Shown here one piece after another: positions 10,212 through 24,200 of a stretch of DNA of 64,000 nt. Source of the DNA: Sabellastarte sp. h YS-2021 (lineage: Eukaryota > Annelida > Polychaeta > Sabellida > Sabellidae). The DNA lies in NCBI GenBank assembly GCA_964017235.1, contig OZ024934.1, positions 79,636,706 to 79,700,705 on the forward strand, given 5' to 3'. Made by a program: the position numbers and the translations under genes. The notes beneath the pieces are model-generated. The model had not been told where the DNA came from. It did not search any database and saw only the letters and a list, made by a program, of their open reading frames with translations. Position 1 is the first letter of the stretch, and each line of letters starts with the position of its first letter.

Positions 10212-11979
10212 GATTCAAAAAGCAGGCCAAAAATGACTTAGACTCACCATGTTAAAACTTTTGTATCTACTTCTTTTATATTTAAGTTGAAGCAATAGAC
10301 ACAGACTTTATGGATTCCACCAAATGTCTTTGCCTCAGGTTTGGCTAAATAGGGGACTCCTATGTTGCGACAGGTCAGTAGTGTTGTCCTCTGAAGGAGA
10401 TGTTGGGGATGTATATAAAACACTGAGGTGGTCACTTTGGCCATACACACTATATTGATTGTTTAAATCATTAATGATTCTAATTACAAAGTATTATGCC
10501 TATGCAAAGGTGTATCAAGCTGTCACAAGAAACCAAAGTTCCACTGATTTGTGTGACCATATGGTATACTGGGGCTGTTAGAGGCTAAAGTAAGACCAAA
10601 AATGACCTCCTTAGCACCCCAGATTATAGAAAAACGGTATGCTATTCAAAATAAGATCATCAATGGGCATTGAGTAGTTATGACTATTTTGATGTTCTTG
10701 GACAACAAGCGAGAATCAAATAATCCTGATAAGTGCAGTAGCCAATCAATCTTCAGATTCAAAAGAAGGCCAAAAATGACTTAGGCTCACCGAGTTAAAA
10801 TTTTCTATCTAATTCTTTTATATTTAAGTTGAACCAATAGGCACAGAATTCATGGATTCCACCAGCTGTCACATGAAAACCACTGATTTGTGTGACCATG
10901 TGGTATACTGGGGCCGTTAGAGGCTAAAGTGAGGCCAAAAATGACCTCCTTAGCGGGCCCATATTACAGAATACAGGTATGCTATTCAAAATAAGATCAT
11001 CAATGGGCATTGAGTAGTTATGACTATTTTGATGTTCTTGGACAATAAGCGAGAATCAAATAATCCTGATAAGTGCCCTAGCCAATCAATCTTCAGATTC
11101 AAAAAGCAGGCCAAAAATGACTTAGGCTCACCATGTTAAAACTTTTGTATCTACTTCTTTCATATTTAAGTTGAACCAATAGGCACAGACTTTATGGATT
11201 CCACCAAATATCTTTGCCTCAGGTTTGGCTAAATAGGGGACTCCTATGTTGCGACAGGTCAGTAGTGTTGTCCTCTGAAGGAGATGTTGGGGATGTATAT
11301 AAAACACTGAGGTGGTCACTTTGGCCATACACACTATATTGATTGTTTAAATCATTAATGATTCTAATTACAAAGTATTATGCCTATGCAAAGGTGTATC
11401 AAGCTGTCACAAGAAACCAAAGTTCCACTGATTTGTGTGACCATATGGTATACTGGGGCTGTTAGAGGCTAAAGTAAGACCAAAAATGACCTCCTTAGCA
11501 CCCCAGATTATAGAAAAACGGGATGCTATTCAAAATAAGATCATCAATGGGCATTGAGTAGTTATGACTATTTTGATGTTCTTGGACAACAAGCGAGAAT
11601 CAAATAATCCTGATAAGTGCAGTAGCCAATCAATCTTCAGATTCAAAAGAAGGCCAAAAATGACTTAGGCTCACCGAGTTAAAATTTTCTATCTAATTCT
11701 TTTATATTTAAGTTGAACCAATAGGCACAGAATTCATGGATTCCACCAGCTGTCACATGAAAACCACTGATTTGTGTGACCATGTGGTATACTGGGGCCG
11801 TTAGAGGCTAAAGTGAGGCCAAAAATGACCTCCTTAGCGGCCCCATATTACAGAATACAGGTATGCTATTCAAAATAAGATCATCAATGGGCATTGAGTA
11901 GTTATGACTATTTTGATGTTCTTGGACAATAAGCAAGAATCAAATAATCCTGATAAGTGCCCTAGCCAATCAATCTTCA
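10212..11979 (+). repeat. Two 884-bp L+S dimers with a shared 9-bp deletion
   Basis: L 10212 + S 10756 and L 11096 + S 11640. Both S units are 340 bp because aaaaccaaagttccactg has become aaaaccactg, losing nine bases at an acca/cca repeat. Both also share gtgaggccaaaaatg and atattacagaatacagg. The pair therefore arose by tandem duplication of an L+S dimer after the deletion. Confidence 0.9.
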
Positions 11980-14900
11980 GATTCAAAAAGCAGGCCAAAA
12001 ATGACTTAGACTCACCATGTTAAAACTTTTGTATCTACTTCTTTTATATTTAAGTTGGACCAATAGGCACAGACTTTATGGATTCCACCAAATGTCTTTG
12101 CCTCAGGTTTGGCTGAGTAGCTGACTCCCATGTTGCGACAGGTCAGTAGTGTTGTCCTCTGAAGGAGATGTTGGGGATGTATATAAAACACTGAGGTGGT
12201 CATTTTGGCCATACACACTATATTGATTGTTTAAATCATTAATGATTCTAACTAGAAAGTATTATGCCTATGCAAAGGTGTATCAAGCTGTCACAAGAAA
12301 CCAAAGTTCCACTGATTTGTGTGACCATTTGGTATATTAGGGCTGTTAGAGGCTAAACTAAGACCAAAAATGACCTCCTTAGCGCCCCAGATTATAGAAA
12401 AAAGGTATGCTATTCAAAATAAGATCATCAATGGGCATTGAGTAGTTATGACTATTTTGATGTTCTTGGACAACAAGCGAGAATCAAATAATCCTGATAA
12501 GTGCAGTAGCCAATCAATCTTCAGATTCAAAAGAAGGCCAAAAATGACTTAGGCTCACCGAGTTAAAATTTTCTATCTAATTCTTTTATATTTAAGTTGA
12601 ACCAATAGGCACAGAATTCATGGATTCCACCAGCTGTCACATGAAAACCAAAGTTCCACTGATTTGTGTGACCATGTGGTATACTGGGGCTGTTAGAGGC
12701 TAAAGTTAGACCAAAAATGACCTCCTGAGCGCCCCAGATTATAGAATAAAAGTATGCTATTCAAAATAAGATCATCAATGGGCATTGAGTAGTTATGACT
12801 ATTTTGATGTTCTTGGACAATAAGCGAGAATCAAATAATTCTGATAAGTGCCCTAGCCTATCAATCTTCAGATTCAAAAAGCAGGCCAAAAATGATTTAG
12901 ACTCACCAAGTTAAAACTTTTGTATCTACTTCTTTTATATTTAAGTTGAACCAATCGGCACAGACTTTATGGATTTCACCAAATGTCTTTGCCTCAGGTT
13001 TGACTGAGTAGCTGACTCCTATGTTGCGACAGGTCAGTAGTGTTGTCCTCTGAAGGAGATGTTGGGGATGTATATAAAACACTGAGGTGGTCATTTTGGC
13101 CATTCACACTATATTGATTGTTTAAATTATTAATGATTCTAATTACAAAGTATTATGCCTATGTAAAGGTGTATCAAGCTGTCACAAGAAACCAAAGTTC
13201 CACTGAGTTGTGTGACCATTTGGTATATTAGGGCTGTTAGAGGTTAAAGTAAGACCAAAATTGACCTCCTTAGCGCCCCAGATTATAGAAAAAATGTATG
13301 CTATTCAAAATAAGATCATCAATGGGCATTGAGTAGTTATGACATTTTGATGTTCTTGGACAAAAAGCGAGAATAAAATATTCCTTATAAGTGCCTCAGC
13401 CAATCAATCTTCAGATTCAAAAGCAGGCCAAAAATGACTTAGGCTGACCGAGTTAAAACTTTTGTATCTACTTCTTTTATATTTAAGTTTAACCAATAGG
13501 CACAGAATTTATGGATTCCACCAGCTGTCACATGAAAACCAAAGTTCCCCTGATTTGTGTGACCATGTGGTATACTGGGGCTGTTAGAGGCTAAAGTGAG
13601 ACCAAAAATGACCTCCTTAGCGCCCCATATTATAGAATAAAGGTATGCTATTCAAAATAAGATCATCAATGGGCATTGAGTAGTTATGACTATTTTGATG
13701 TTCTTGGACAATAAGCGAGAATGAAATAATCCTGATAAGTGTCCTAGCCAATCAATCTTCAGATTCAAAAAGCAGGCCAAAAATGACTTAGACTCACCAT
13801 GTTAAAACTTTTGTATCTACTTCTTTTATATTTAAGTTGAACCAATAGGCACAGACTTTATGGATTCCACCAAATGTCTTTGCATCAGGTTTGGCTAAAT
13901 AGGGGACTCCTATTTTGCGACAGGTCAGTAGTGTTGTCCTCTGAAGGAGATGTTGGGGATGTATATAAAACACTGAGGTGGTCACTTTGGCCATACACAC
14001 TATATTGATTGTTTAAATCATTAATGATTCTAATTACAAAGTATTATGCCTATGCAAAGGTGTATCAAGCTGTCACAAGAAAACCAAAGTTCCAGTGATT
14101 TGTGTGACCATGTAGTATACTGGGGCTGTTAGAGGCTAAAGTAACAACAAAAATGACCTCCTTAACGCCCCAGATTATAGAAAAAATGGTATGCTATTCA
14201 AAATAAGATCATCAATGGTCATTGAGTAGTTATGACTATTTTGATGTTCTTGGACAATAAGCGAGAATGAAATAATCCTGATAAGTGCCCTAGCCAATCA
14301 ATCTTCAGATTCAAAAGCAGGCCAAAAATGACTGAGGATCACCGAGTTAAAACTTTTGAATCTACTTCTTTTATATTTAAGTTGAACCAATAGGCACAGA
14401 ATTTATGGATTTCACCAAATGTCTTTGCCTCAGGTTTGGCTGAGTAGCTGACTCCTATGTTGCGACAGGTCAGTAGTGTTGTCCTCTGAAGGAGAAGTTG
14501 GGGATGTATATAAAACAATGAGGTGGTAATTGTGGACATAAACACTATATTGATTGTTTAAAATCATTAATGATTCTAATTACAAAGTATTATGCCTATG
14601 CAAAGGGGTATCAAGCTGTCACAAGAAAACCAAAGTTCCACTGATTTGTGTGACCATGTAGTATACTGGGGCTGTTAGAGGCTAAAGTAAGACCAAAAAT
14701 GACCTCCTTAACGCCCCAGATTATAGAAAAAAGGTATGCTATTCAAAATAAGATCATCAATGGGCATTGAGTCGTTTTAACTATTTTGATGTTCTTGGAC
14801 AACAAGCGAGAATAAAATAATCCTTATAAGTGCCTCAGCCAATCAATCTTCAGATTCAAAAGCAGGCCAAAAATGACTTAGGCTCACTGAGTTAAAACTT

Positions 14901-17177
14901 TTATATCTACTTCTTTTATATTTAAGTTGAACCAATAGGCACAGAATTTATGGATTCCACCAGGTGTCACAAGAAAACCAAAGTTACCCTGATTTGTGTG
15001 ACCATGTGGTATACTGGGGCTGTTAGAGGGCAAAGTGAGACCAAAAATGACCTCCTTAACGCCCCAGATTATAGAATAAAGTTATGCTATTCAAAATAAT
15101 ATCATCAATGGGCATTGAGTAGTTATGACTATTTTGATGTTCTTGGACAATAAGCGAGAATCAAATAATCCTGATAAGTGCCCTAGCCAATCAATCTTCA
15201 GATTCAAAAAGCAGGCCAAAAATGACTTAGACTCACCATGTTAAAACTTTTGTATCTACTTCTTTTATATTTAAGTTGAACCAATAGGCACAGACTTTAT
15301 GGATTCCACCAAATGTTTTTGCATCAGGTTTGGCTGAGTAGCTGACTCCCATGTTGCGACAGGTCAGTAGTGTTGTCCTCTGAAGGAGATGTTGGGGATG
15401 TATATAAAACACTGAGGTGGTCACTCTGACCATACAGACTATATTGATTGTTTAAATCATTAATGATTCTAATTACAAAGTATTATGCCTATGCAAAGGT
15501 GTATCAAGCTGTCACAAGAAACCAAAGTTCCACTGATTTGTGTGACCATTTGGTATATTAGGGCTGTTAGAGGTTAAAGTAAGACCAAAACTGACCTCCT
15601 TAGCGCCCCAGATTATAGAAAAAATGTATGCTATTCAAAATAAGATCATCAATGGGCATTGAGTAGATATGACTATTTTGATGTTCTGGGACAACAAGCG
15701 AGAAGCAAGTAATCCTGATAAGTGCCCCAGCCAATCAATCTTCAGATTCAAAAAGCAGGCCAAAAATGACTTAGACTCACCATGTTAAAACTTTTGTATC
15801 TACTTCTTTTATATTTAAGTTGAAGCAATAGGCACAGACTTTATGGATTCCACCAAATGTCTTTGCCTCAGGTTTGGCTAAATAGGGGACTCCTATGTTG
15901 CGACAGGTCAGTAGTGTTGTCCTCTGAAGGAGATGTTGGGGATGTATATAAAACACTGAGGTGGTCACTTTGGCCATACACACTATATTGATTGTTTAAA
16001 TCATTAATGATTCGAATTACAAAGTATTATGCCTATGCAAAGGTGTATCAAGCTGTCACAAAAAACCAAAGTTCCAGTGATTTGTGTGACCATGTGGTAT
16101 ACTGGGGCTGTTAGAGGCTAAAGTGAGACCAAAAATGACCTCCTTAGCGCCCCATATTATAGAATAAAGGTATGCTATTCAAAATAAGATCATCAATGGG
16201 CATTGAGTAGTTATGACTATTTTGATGTTCTTGGACAATAAGCGAGAATCAAATAATCCTGATAAGTGCCGTAGCCAATCAATCTTCAGATTCAAAAACC
16301 AGGCCAAAAATGACTTAGGCTCACCGAGTTAAATTTTGGATCTAATTCTTTTATATTTAAGTTGAACCAATAGGCACAGACTTTATGGATTCCACCAAAT
16401 GTCTTTGCCTCAGGTTTGGCTAAATAGGGGACTCCTATGTTGCGACAGGTCAGTAGTGTTGTCCTCTGAAGGAGATGTTGGGGATGTATATAAAACACTG
16501 AGGTGGTCACTTTGGCCATACACACTATATTGATTGTTTAAATCATTAATGATTCGAATTACAAAGTATTATGCCTATGCAAAGGTGTATCAAGCTGTCA
16601 CAAGAAACCAAAGTTCCACTGATTTGTGTGACCATATGGTATACTGGGGCTGTTAGAGGCTAAAGTAAGACCAAAAATGACCTCCTTAGCACCCCAGATT
16701 ATAGAAAAACGGTATGCTATTCAAAAAAAGATCATCAATGGGCATTGAGTAGTTATGACATTTTGATGTTCTTGGACAAAAAGCGAGAATAAAATATTCC
16801 TTATAAGTGCCTCAGCCAATCAATCTTCAGATTCAAAAGCAGGCCAAAAATGACTTAGGCTCACCGAGTTAAAACTTTTATATCTACTTCTTTTATATTT
16901 AAGTTGAACCAATAGGCACAGAATTTATGGATTCCACCAGGTGTCACAAGAAAACCAAAGTTCCCCTGATTTGTGTGACCATGTGGTATACTGGGGCTGT
17001 TAGAGGGTAAAGTGAGACCAAAAATGACCTCCTTAACTCCCCAGATTATAGAATAAAGTTATGCTATTCAAAATAATATCATCAATGGGCATTGAGTAGT
17101 TATGACTATTTTGATGTTCTTGGACAATAAGCGAGAATCAAATAATCCTGATAAGTGCCCTAGCCAATCAATCTTCA
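11980..17177 (+). repeat. Mixed L/S block
   Basis: Unit starts: L 11980, S 12524, L 12871, S 13414, L 13762, L 14308, S 14853, L 15201, L 15745, L 16289, S 16830. It begins as L+S dimers and loosens into L-L-S and L-L-L-S runs. Variants travel between units: ggctaaataggg recurs at 13762, 15745 and 16289, and cattttgatg with one missing tat occurs near 13340 and 16757. The L unit at 15745 has an S-type second part (tgagacc, catattatagaataaag), so it is a mosaic. Confidence 0.9.
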
Positions 17178-20100
17178 GATTCAAAAAGCAGGCCAAAAAT
17201 GACTTAGACCCACCATGTTAAAACTTTTGTATCTACTTCTTTTATATTTAAGTTGAACCAATAGGCACAGACTTTATGGATTCCACCAAATGTCTTTGCC
17301 TCAGGTTTGGCTGAGTAGCTGACTCCCATGTTGCGACAGGTCAGTAGTATTGTCCTCTGAAGGAGATGTTGGGGATTTATATAAAACACTGAGGTGGTCA
17401 TTTTGGCCATTCACACTATACTGATTGTTTAAATCATTAATGATTCTAATTACAAAGTATTATGCCTATGCAACAGTGTATCAAGCTGTCACAAGAAAAC
17501 CAAAGTTCCACTGATTTGTGTGACCATGTAGTATACTGGGGCTGTTAGAGGCTAAAGTAAGACCAAAAATGACCTCCTTAGCGCCCCAGATTATAGAAAA
17601 AAGGTATGCTATTCAAAATAAGATCATCAATGGGCATTGAGTAGTTTTGACTATTTTGATGTTCTTGGACAACAAGCGAGAATAAAATAATCCTTATAAG
17701 TGCCTCAGGAAATCAATCTTCAGATTCAAAAGCAGGCCAAAAATGACTTAGGCTCACCGAGTTACAACTTTTATATCTACTTCTTTTATATTTAAGTTGA
17801 ACCAATAGGCACACAATTTATGAATTCCACCAGCTGTCACAAGAAAACTAAAGTTCTACTGATTTGTGTGACCATGTGGTATACTAGGGCTGTTAGAGGC
17901 TAAAGTAAGACCAAAAATGACCTCCTTAGCGTGCCATATTATAGAATAAAGGTATGCTATTCAAAATAAGATCATCAAAGGGCATTGAGTAGTTATGACT
18001 ATTTTGATGTTCTTTAACAATAAGCAAGAATGAAATAATCCTGATAAGTGCCCTAGCCAATCAATCTTCAGATTCAAAAAGCAGGCCAAAAATGACTTAG
18101 ACTCACCATGTTAAAACTTTTGTATCTACTTCTTTTATATTTAAGTTGAACCAATAGGCACAGACTTTATGGATTCCACCAAATGTCTTTGCCTCAGGTT
18201 TGGCTGAGTAGCTGACTCCCATGTTGCGACAGGTCAGTAGTATTGTCCTCTGAAGGAGATGTTGGGGATTTATATAAAACACTGAGGTGGTCATTTTGGC
18301 CATTCACACTATACTGATTGTTTAAATCATTAATGATTCTAATTACAAAGTATTATGCCTATGCAACAGTGTATCAAGCTGTCACAAGAAAACCAAAGTT
18401 CCACTGATTTGTGTGACCATGTAGTATACTGGGGCTGTTAGAGGCTAAAGTAAGACCAAAAATCACCTCCTTAGCGCCCCAGATTATAGAAAAAAGGTAT
18501 GCTATTCAAAATAAGATCATCAATGGGTATTGAGTAGTTTTGACTATTTTGATGTTCTTGGACAACAAGCGAGAATAAAATAATCCTTATAAGTGCCTCA
18601 GGAAATCAATCTTCAGATTCAAAAGCAGGCCAAAAATGACTTAGGCTCACCGAGTTAAAACTTTTATATCTACTTCTTTTATATTTAAGTTGAACCAATA
18701 GGCACACAATTTATGGATTCCACCAGCTGTCACAAGAAAACTAAAGTTCCACTGATTTGTGTGACCATGTGGTATACTAGGGCTGTTAGAGGCTAAAGTG
18801 AGACCAAAAATGACCTCCTTAGCGCCCAATATTATAGAATAAAGGTATGCTATTCAAAATAAGATCATCAATGGGCATTGAGTAGTTATGACTATTTTGA
18901 TGTTCTTTGACAATAAGCAAGAATGAAATAATCCTGATAAGTGCCCTAGCCAATCAATCTTCAGATTCAAAAAGCAGGCCAAAAATGACTTAGACTCACC
19001 ATGTTAAAACTTTTGTATCTACTTCTTTTATATTTAAGTTGAACCAATAGGCACAGACTTTATGGATTCCACCAAATGTCTTTGCCTCAGGTTTGGCTGA
19101 GTAGCTGACTCCCATATTGCGACAGGTCAGTAGTATTGTCCTCTGAAGGAGATGTTGGGGATTTATATAAAACACTGAGGTGGTCATTTTGGCCATTCAC
19201 ACTATACTGATTGTTTAAATCATTAATGATTCTAATTACAAAGTATTATGCATATGCAACGGTGTATCAAGCTGTCACAAGAAAACCAAAGTTCCACTGA
19301 TTTGTGTGACCATGTAGTATACTGGGGCTGTTAGAGGCTAAAGTAAGACTAAAAATGACCTCCTTAGCGCCCCAGATTATAGAAAAAAGGTATGCTATTC
19401 AAAATAAGATCATCAATGGGCATTGAGTAGTTATGACTATTTTGATGTTCTTGGACAATAAGTGAGAATAAAATAATCCTGATAAGTGCCCTAGCCAATC
19501 AATCTTCAGATTCAAAAAGCAGGCCAAAAATGACTTAGACTCACCATGTTAAAACTTTTGTATCTACTTCTTTTATATTTAAGTTGAACCAATAGGCACA
19601 GACTTTATGGATTCCACCAAATGTCTTTGTCTCAGGTTTGGCTGAGTACCTGACTCCCATGTTACGACAGGTCAGTAGTGTTGTCCACTGAAGGAGATTT
19701 TGGGGATGTATATAAAACACTGAGGTGGTCACTTTGGCCATACACACTATATTGATTGTTTAAATGATTAATGATTCTATTTACAAAGTATTATGCCTAT
19801 GCAAAGGTGTATCAAGCTGTCACAAGAAAACCAAAGTTCCACTGATTTGTGTGACCATGTAGTATACTGGGGCTGTTAGAGGCTAAAGTAAGACCAAAAA
19901 TGACCTCCTTAGCGCCCCAGATTATAGAAAAAAGGTATGCTATTCAAAATAAGATCATCAATGGGCATTGAGTAGTTTTGACTATTTTGATGTTCTTGGA
20001 CAACAAGTGAGAATAAAATAATCCTTATAAGTGCCTCAGCCAATCAATCTTCAGATTCAAAATCAGGCCAAAAATGACTTAGGCTCACCGAGTTAAAACT

Positions 20101-21294
20101 TTTATATCTACTTCTGCTATATTTAAGTTGAACCAATAGGCACAGAATTCATGGATTCCAACAGCTGTCACAAGAAAACCAAAGTTCCCCTGATTTGTGT
20201 GACCCTGGGGCATACTGGGGCTGTTAGAGGCTAAAGTGAGACCAAAAATGACCTCCTTAGCGCCCCATATTATAGAATAAAGGTATGCTATTCAAAATAA
20301 GATCATCAATGGGCATTGAATAGTTATGACTATTTTGATGTTCTTGGACAATAAGCGAGAATCAAATAATCCTGATAAGTGCCCTAGCCAATCAATCTTC
20401 AGATTCAAAAAGCAGGCCAAAAATGACTTAGACTTACCATGTTAAAACTTTTGTATCTACTTCTTTTATATTTAAGTTGAACCAATAGGCACAGACTTTA
20501 TGGATTCCACCAAATGTCTTTGTCTCAGGTTTGGCTGAGTACCTGACTCCCATGTTACGACAGGTCAGTAGTGTTGTCCACTGAAGGAGATTTTGGGGAT
20601 GTATATAAAACACTGAGGTGGTCACTTTGGCCATACACACTATATTGATTGTTTAAATCATTAATGATTCTATTTACAAAGTATTATGCCTATGCAAAGG
20701 TGTATCAAGCTGTCACAAGAAAACCAAAGTTCCACTGATTTGTGTGACCATGTAGTATACTGGGGCTGTTAGAGGCTAAAGTAAGACCAAAAATGACCTC
20801 CTTAGCGCCCCAGATTATAGAAAAAAGGTATGCTATTCAAAATAAGATCATCAATGGGCATTGAGTAGTTTTGACTATTTTGATGTTCTTGGACAACAAG
20901 TGAGAATAAAATAATCCTTATAAGTGCCTCAGCCAATCAATCTTCAGATTCAAAAGCAGGCCAAAAATGACTTAGGCTCACCGAGTTAAAACTTTTATAT
21001 CTACTTCTGCTATATTTAAGTTGAACCAATAGGCACAGAATTCATGGATTCCAACAGCTGTCACAAGAAAACCAAAGTTCCCCTGATTTGTGTGACCCTG
21101 GGGCATACTGGGGCTGTTAGAGGCTAAAGTGAGACCAAAAATGACCTCCTTAGCGCCCCATATTATAGAATAAAGGTATGCTATTCAAAATAAGATCATC
21201 AATGGGCATTGAATAGTTATGACTATTTTGATGTTCTTGGACAATAAGCGAGAATCAAAGAATCCTGATAAGTGCCCTAGCCAATCAATCTTCA
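17178..21294 (+). repeat. Regular 893-bp L+S dimers
   Basis: Dimers begin at 17178, 18071, 19509 and 20402, with an extra L at 18964 (S units at 17723, 18616, 20054 and 20947). The first two dimers share ggggatttatataaaac and gcaacagtg; the last two share ggtttggctgagtacctg, gttacgacagg and ccctggggcatactgg. Each pair is a recent local duplication of one dimer. This is the cleanest alternating L/S stretch in the window. Confidence 0.92.
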
Positions 21295-24200
21295 GATTCA
21301 AAAAGCAGGCCAAAAATGACTTAGACTCACCATGTTAAAACTTTTGTATCTACTTCGTTTATATTTAAGTTGAACCAATAGGCACAGACTTTATGGAATC
21401 CACAAAATGTCTTTGCCTCACGTTTGGCTGAGTAGCTGACTCCCATGTTGTGACAGGTCAGTAGTGTTGTCCTCTGAAGGAGATGTTGGGGATGTATATA
21501 AAACACTAAGGTGGTCACTTTGGCCATACACACTATATTGATTGTTTAAATCATTAATGATTCTAATTACAAAGTATTATGCCTATGCAAAGGTGTATCA
21601 AGCTGTCACAAGAAACCAACGTTCCACTGATTTGTGTGACCATGTGGTATACTGGGGCTGTTACAGGCTAAAGTAAGACCAAAAATGACCTCCTTAGCGC
21701 CCCAGATTATAGAAAAAAGGTATGCTATTCAACAAAGATCATTAATGGGCATTGAGTAGTTATGACTATTTGATGTTCTTGGAGAATAAGCGAGAATCAA
21801 ATAATCCTGATAAGTGCCCTAGCCAATAAATCTTCAGATTCAAAAAGCAGGCCAAAAATGACTTAGACTCACGATGTTAAAACTTTTGTATCTACTTCTT
21901 TTATATTTAAGTTGAACCAATAGGCACAGACTTTATGGATTCCACCAAATGTCTGTGCCTCAGGTTTGGCTGAGTAACTGACTCCCATGTTGCGACAGGT
22001 CAGTAGTGTTGCCCTCTGAAGGAGATGTCGGGGATATATATAAAACACTGAGGTGGTCATTTTGGCCATACACACTATATTGATTGTTTAAATCATTAAT
22101 GATTCTAATTACAAAGTATTATACCTATGCAAAGGTGTATCAAGCTGCCACAAGAAAATCAAAGTTCTACTGATTTGTGTGACCATGTGGTATACTGGGG
22201 CTGTTAGAGGCTAAAGTAAGACCAAAAATGACCTCCTTAGCGCCCCAGATTATAGAAAAAAGGTATGCTATTCAAAATAAGATCATCAATGGGCATTGAG
22301 TAGCTATGACTATTTTGATGTTCTTGGAGAACAAGCAAGAATCAAATAATCCTGATAAGTGCCTCAGCCAATCAATCTTCAGATTCAAAAGAAGGCCAAA
22401 AATGACTTAGGCTCACCAAGTTAAAACTTTTGTATCTACTTCTTTTATATTTAAGTTGAACCAATAAGCACAGAATTTATGGATGCCACCAGCTGTCACA
22501 AGAAAAACAAAGTTCCACTGATTGGTGTGATCTTGTGGTATGTTGGGGCTGTTACAGGATAAAGTGAGACCAAAAATGACCTCCTTAGCGCCTCATATTA
22601 TAGAATAAAGGTATGTTATTCAAAATAAGATCATCAATGGGCATTGAGTAGTTATGACTATTTTAATGTTCTTGGACAATAAGCGAGAATCAAATAATCC
22701 TGATAATTGCTCTAGCCAATCAATCTTCAGATTCAAAAAGCAGGCCAAAAATGACTTAGACTCACCATGTTAAAACTTTTGTATCTACTTCTTTTATATT
22801 TAAGTTGAACCAATAGGCACAGACTTTATGGATTCCACCAAATTGTCTTTGCCTCAGGTTTGGCTGAGTAGCTGACTCCTATGTTGCGACAGGTCAGTAG
22901 TGTTGTCCTCTGAAGGAGATGTTGGGGATGTATATAAAACACTGAGGTGGTCACTTTGGCCATACACACTATATTGATTGTTTAACTCATTAATGATTCT
23001 AATTACAAAGTATTATGCCTATGCAAAGGGGTATCAAGCTGTCACAAGAAAACCAAAGATCCACTGATTTGTGTGACCATGTAGTATACTGGGACTGTTA
23101 GAGGCTAAAGTAAGACCAAAAATGATCTCCTTAGCACCCCAGATTATAGAAAAAAGGTATGCTATTCAAAATAAGATCATTAATGGGCATTGAGTCGTTT
23201 TGACTATTTTGATGTTCTTGGACAACAAGCGAGAATAAAATAATCCTTATAAGTGCCTCAGCCAATCAATCTTCAGATTCAAAAGCAGGCCAAAAATGAC
23301 TGAGGCTCACCGAGTTAGAACTTTTATATCTACTTCTGTTATATTTAAGTTGAACCAATAGGCACAGAATTTATGGATTCCACCAGCTGTCACAAGAAAA
23401 CCAAAGTTCCACTGATTTGTGTGACCATGTGGTATACTAGGGCTGTTAGAGGCTAAAGTGAGACCAAAAATGACCTCCTTAGCGCCCCATATTATAGAAT
23501 AAAGGTATGCTATTCAAAATAAGATCATCAATGGGCATTGAGTAGTCATGACTATTTTGATGTTCTTGGACAATAAGCGAGAATCAAATAATCCTGATAA
23601 GTGCCCTAGCCAATCAATCTTCAGATTCAAAAAGCAGGCCAAAAATGACTTAGACTCACCATGTTAAAACTTTTGTTTCTACTTCTTTTATATTTAAGTT
23701 GAACCAATAGGCACAGACTTTATGGATTTCACCAAATGTCTTTGCCTCAGGTTTGGCTGAGTAGCTGACTCCTATGTTGCGACAGGTCAGTAGTGTTGTC
23801 CTCTGAAGGAGATGTTGGGGATGTATATAAAACACTGAGGTGGTCATTTTGGACATACACACTATATTGATTGTTTAAATCATTAATGATTCTAATTACA
23901 AAGTATTATGCCTATGCAACAGTGTATCAAGCTGTCACAAGAAAACCAAAGTTCCACTGATTTGTGTGACCATGTAGTATACTGGGGTTGTTAGAGGCTA
24001 AAGTAAGACCAAAAATGACCTCCTTAGCGCCCCAGATTATAGAAAAAAGGTATGCTATTCAAAATAAGATCATCAATGGGCATTGAGTAGTTTTGACTAT
24101 TTTGATGTTCTTGGACAACAAGCGAGAATAAAATAATCCTTATAAGTGCCTCAGGAAATCAATCTTCAGATTCAAAAGCAGGCCAAAAATGACTTAGGCT

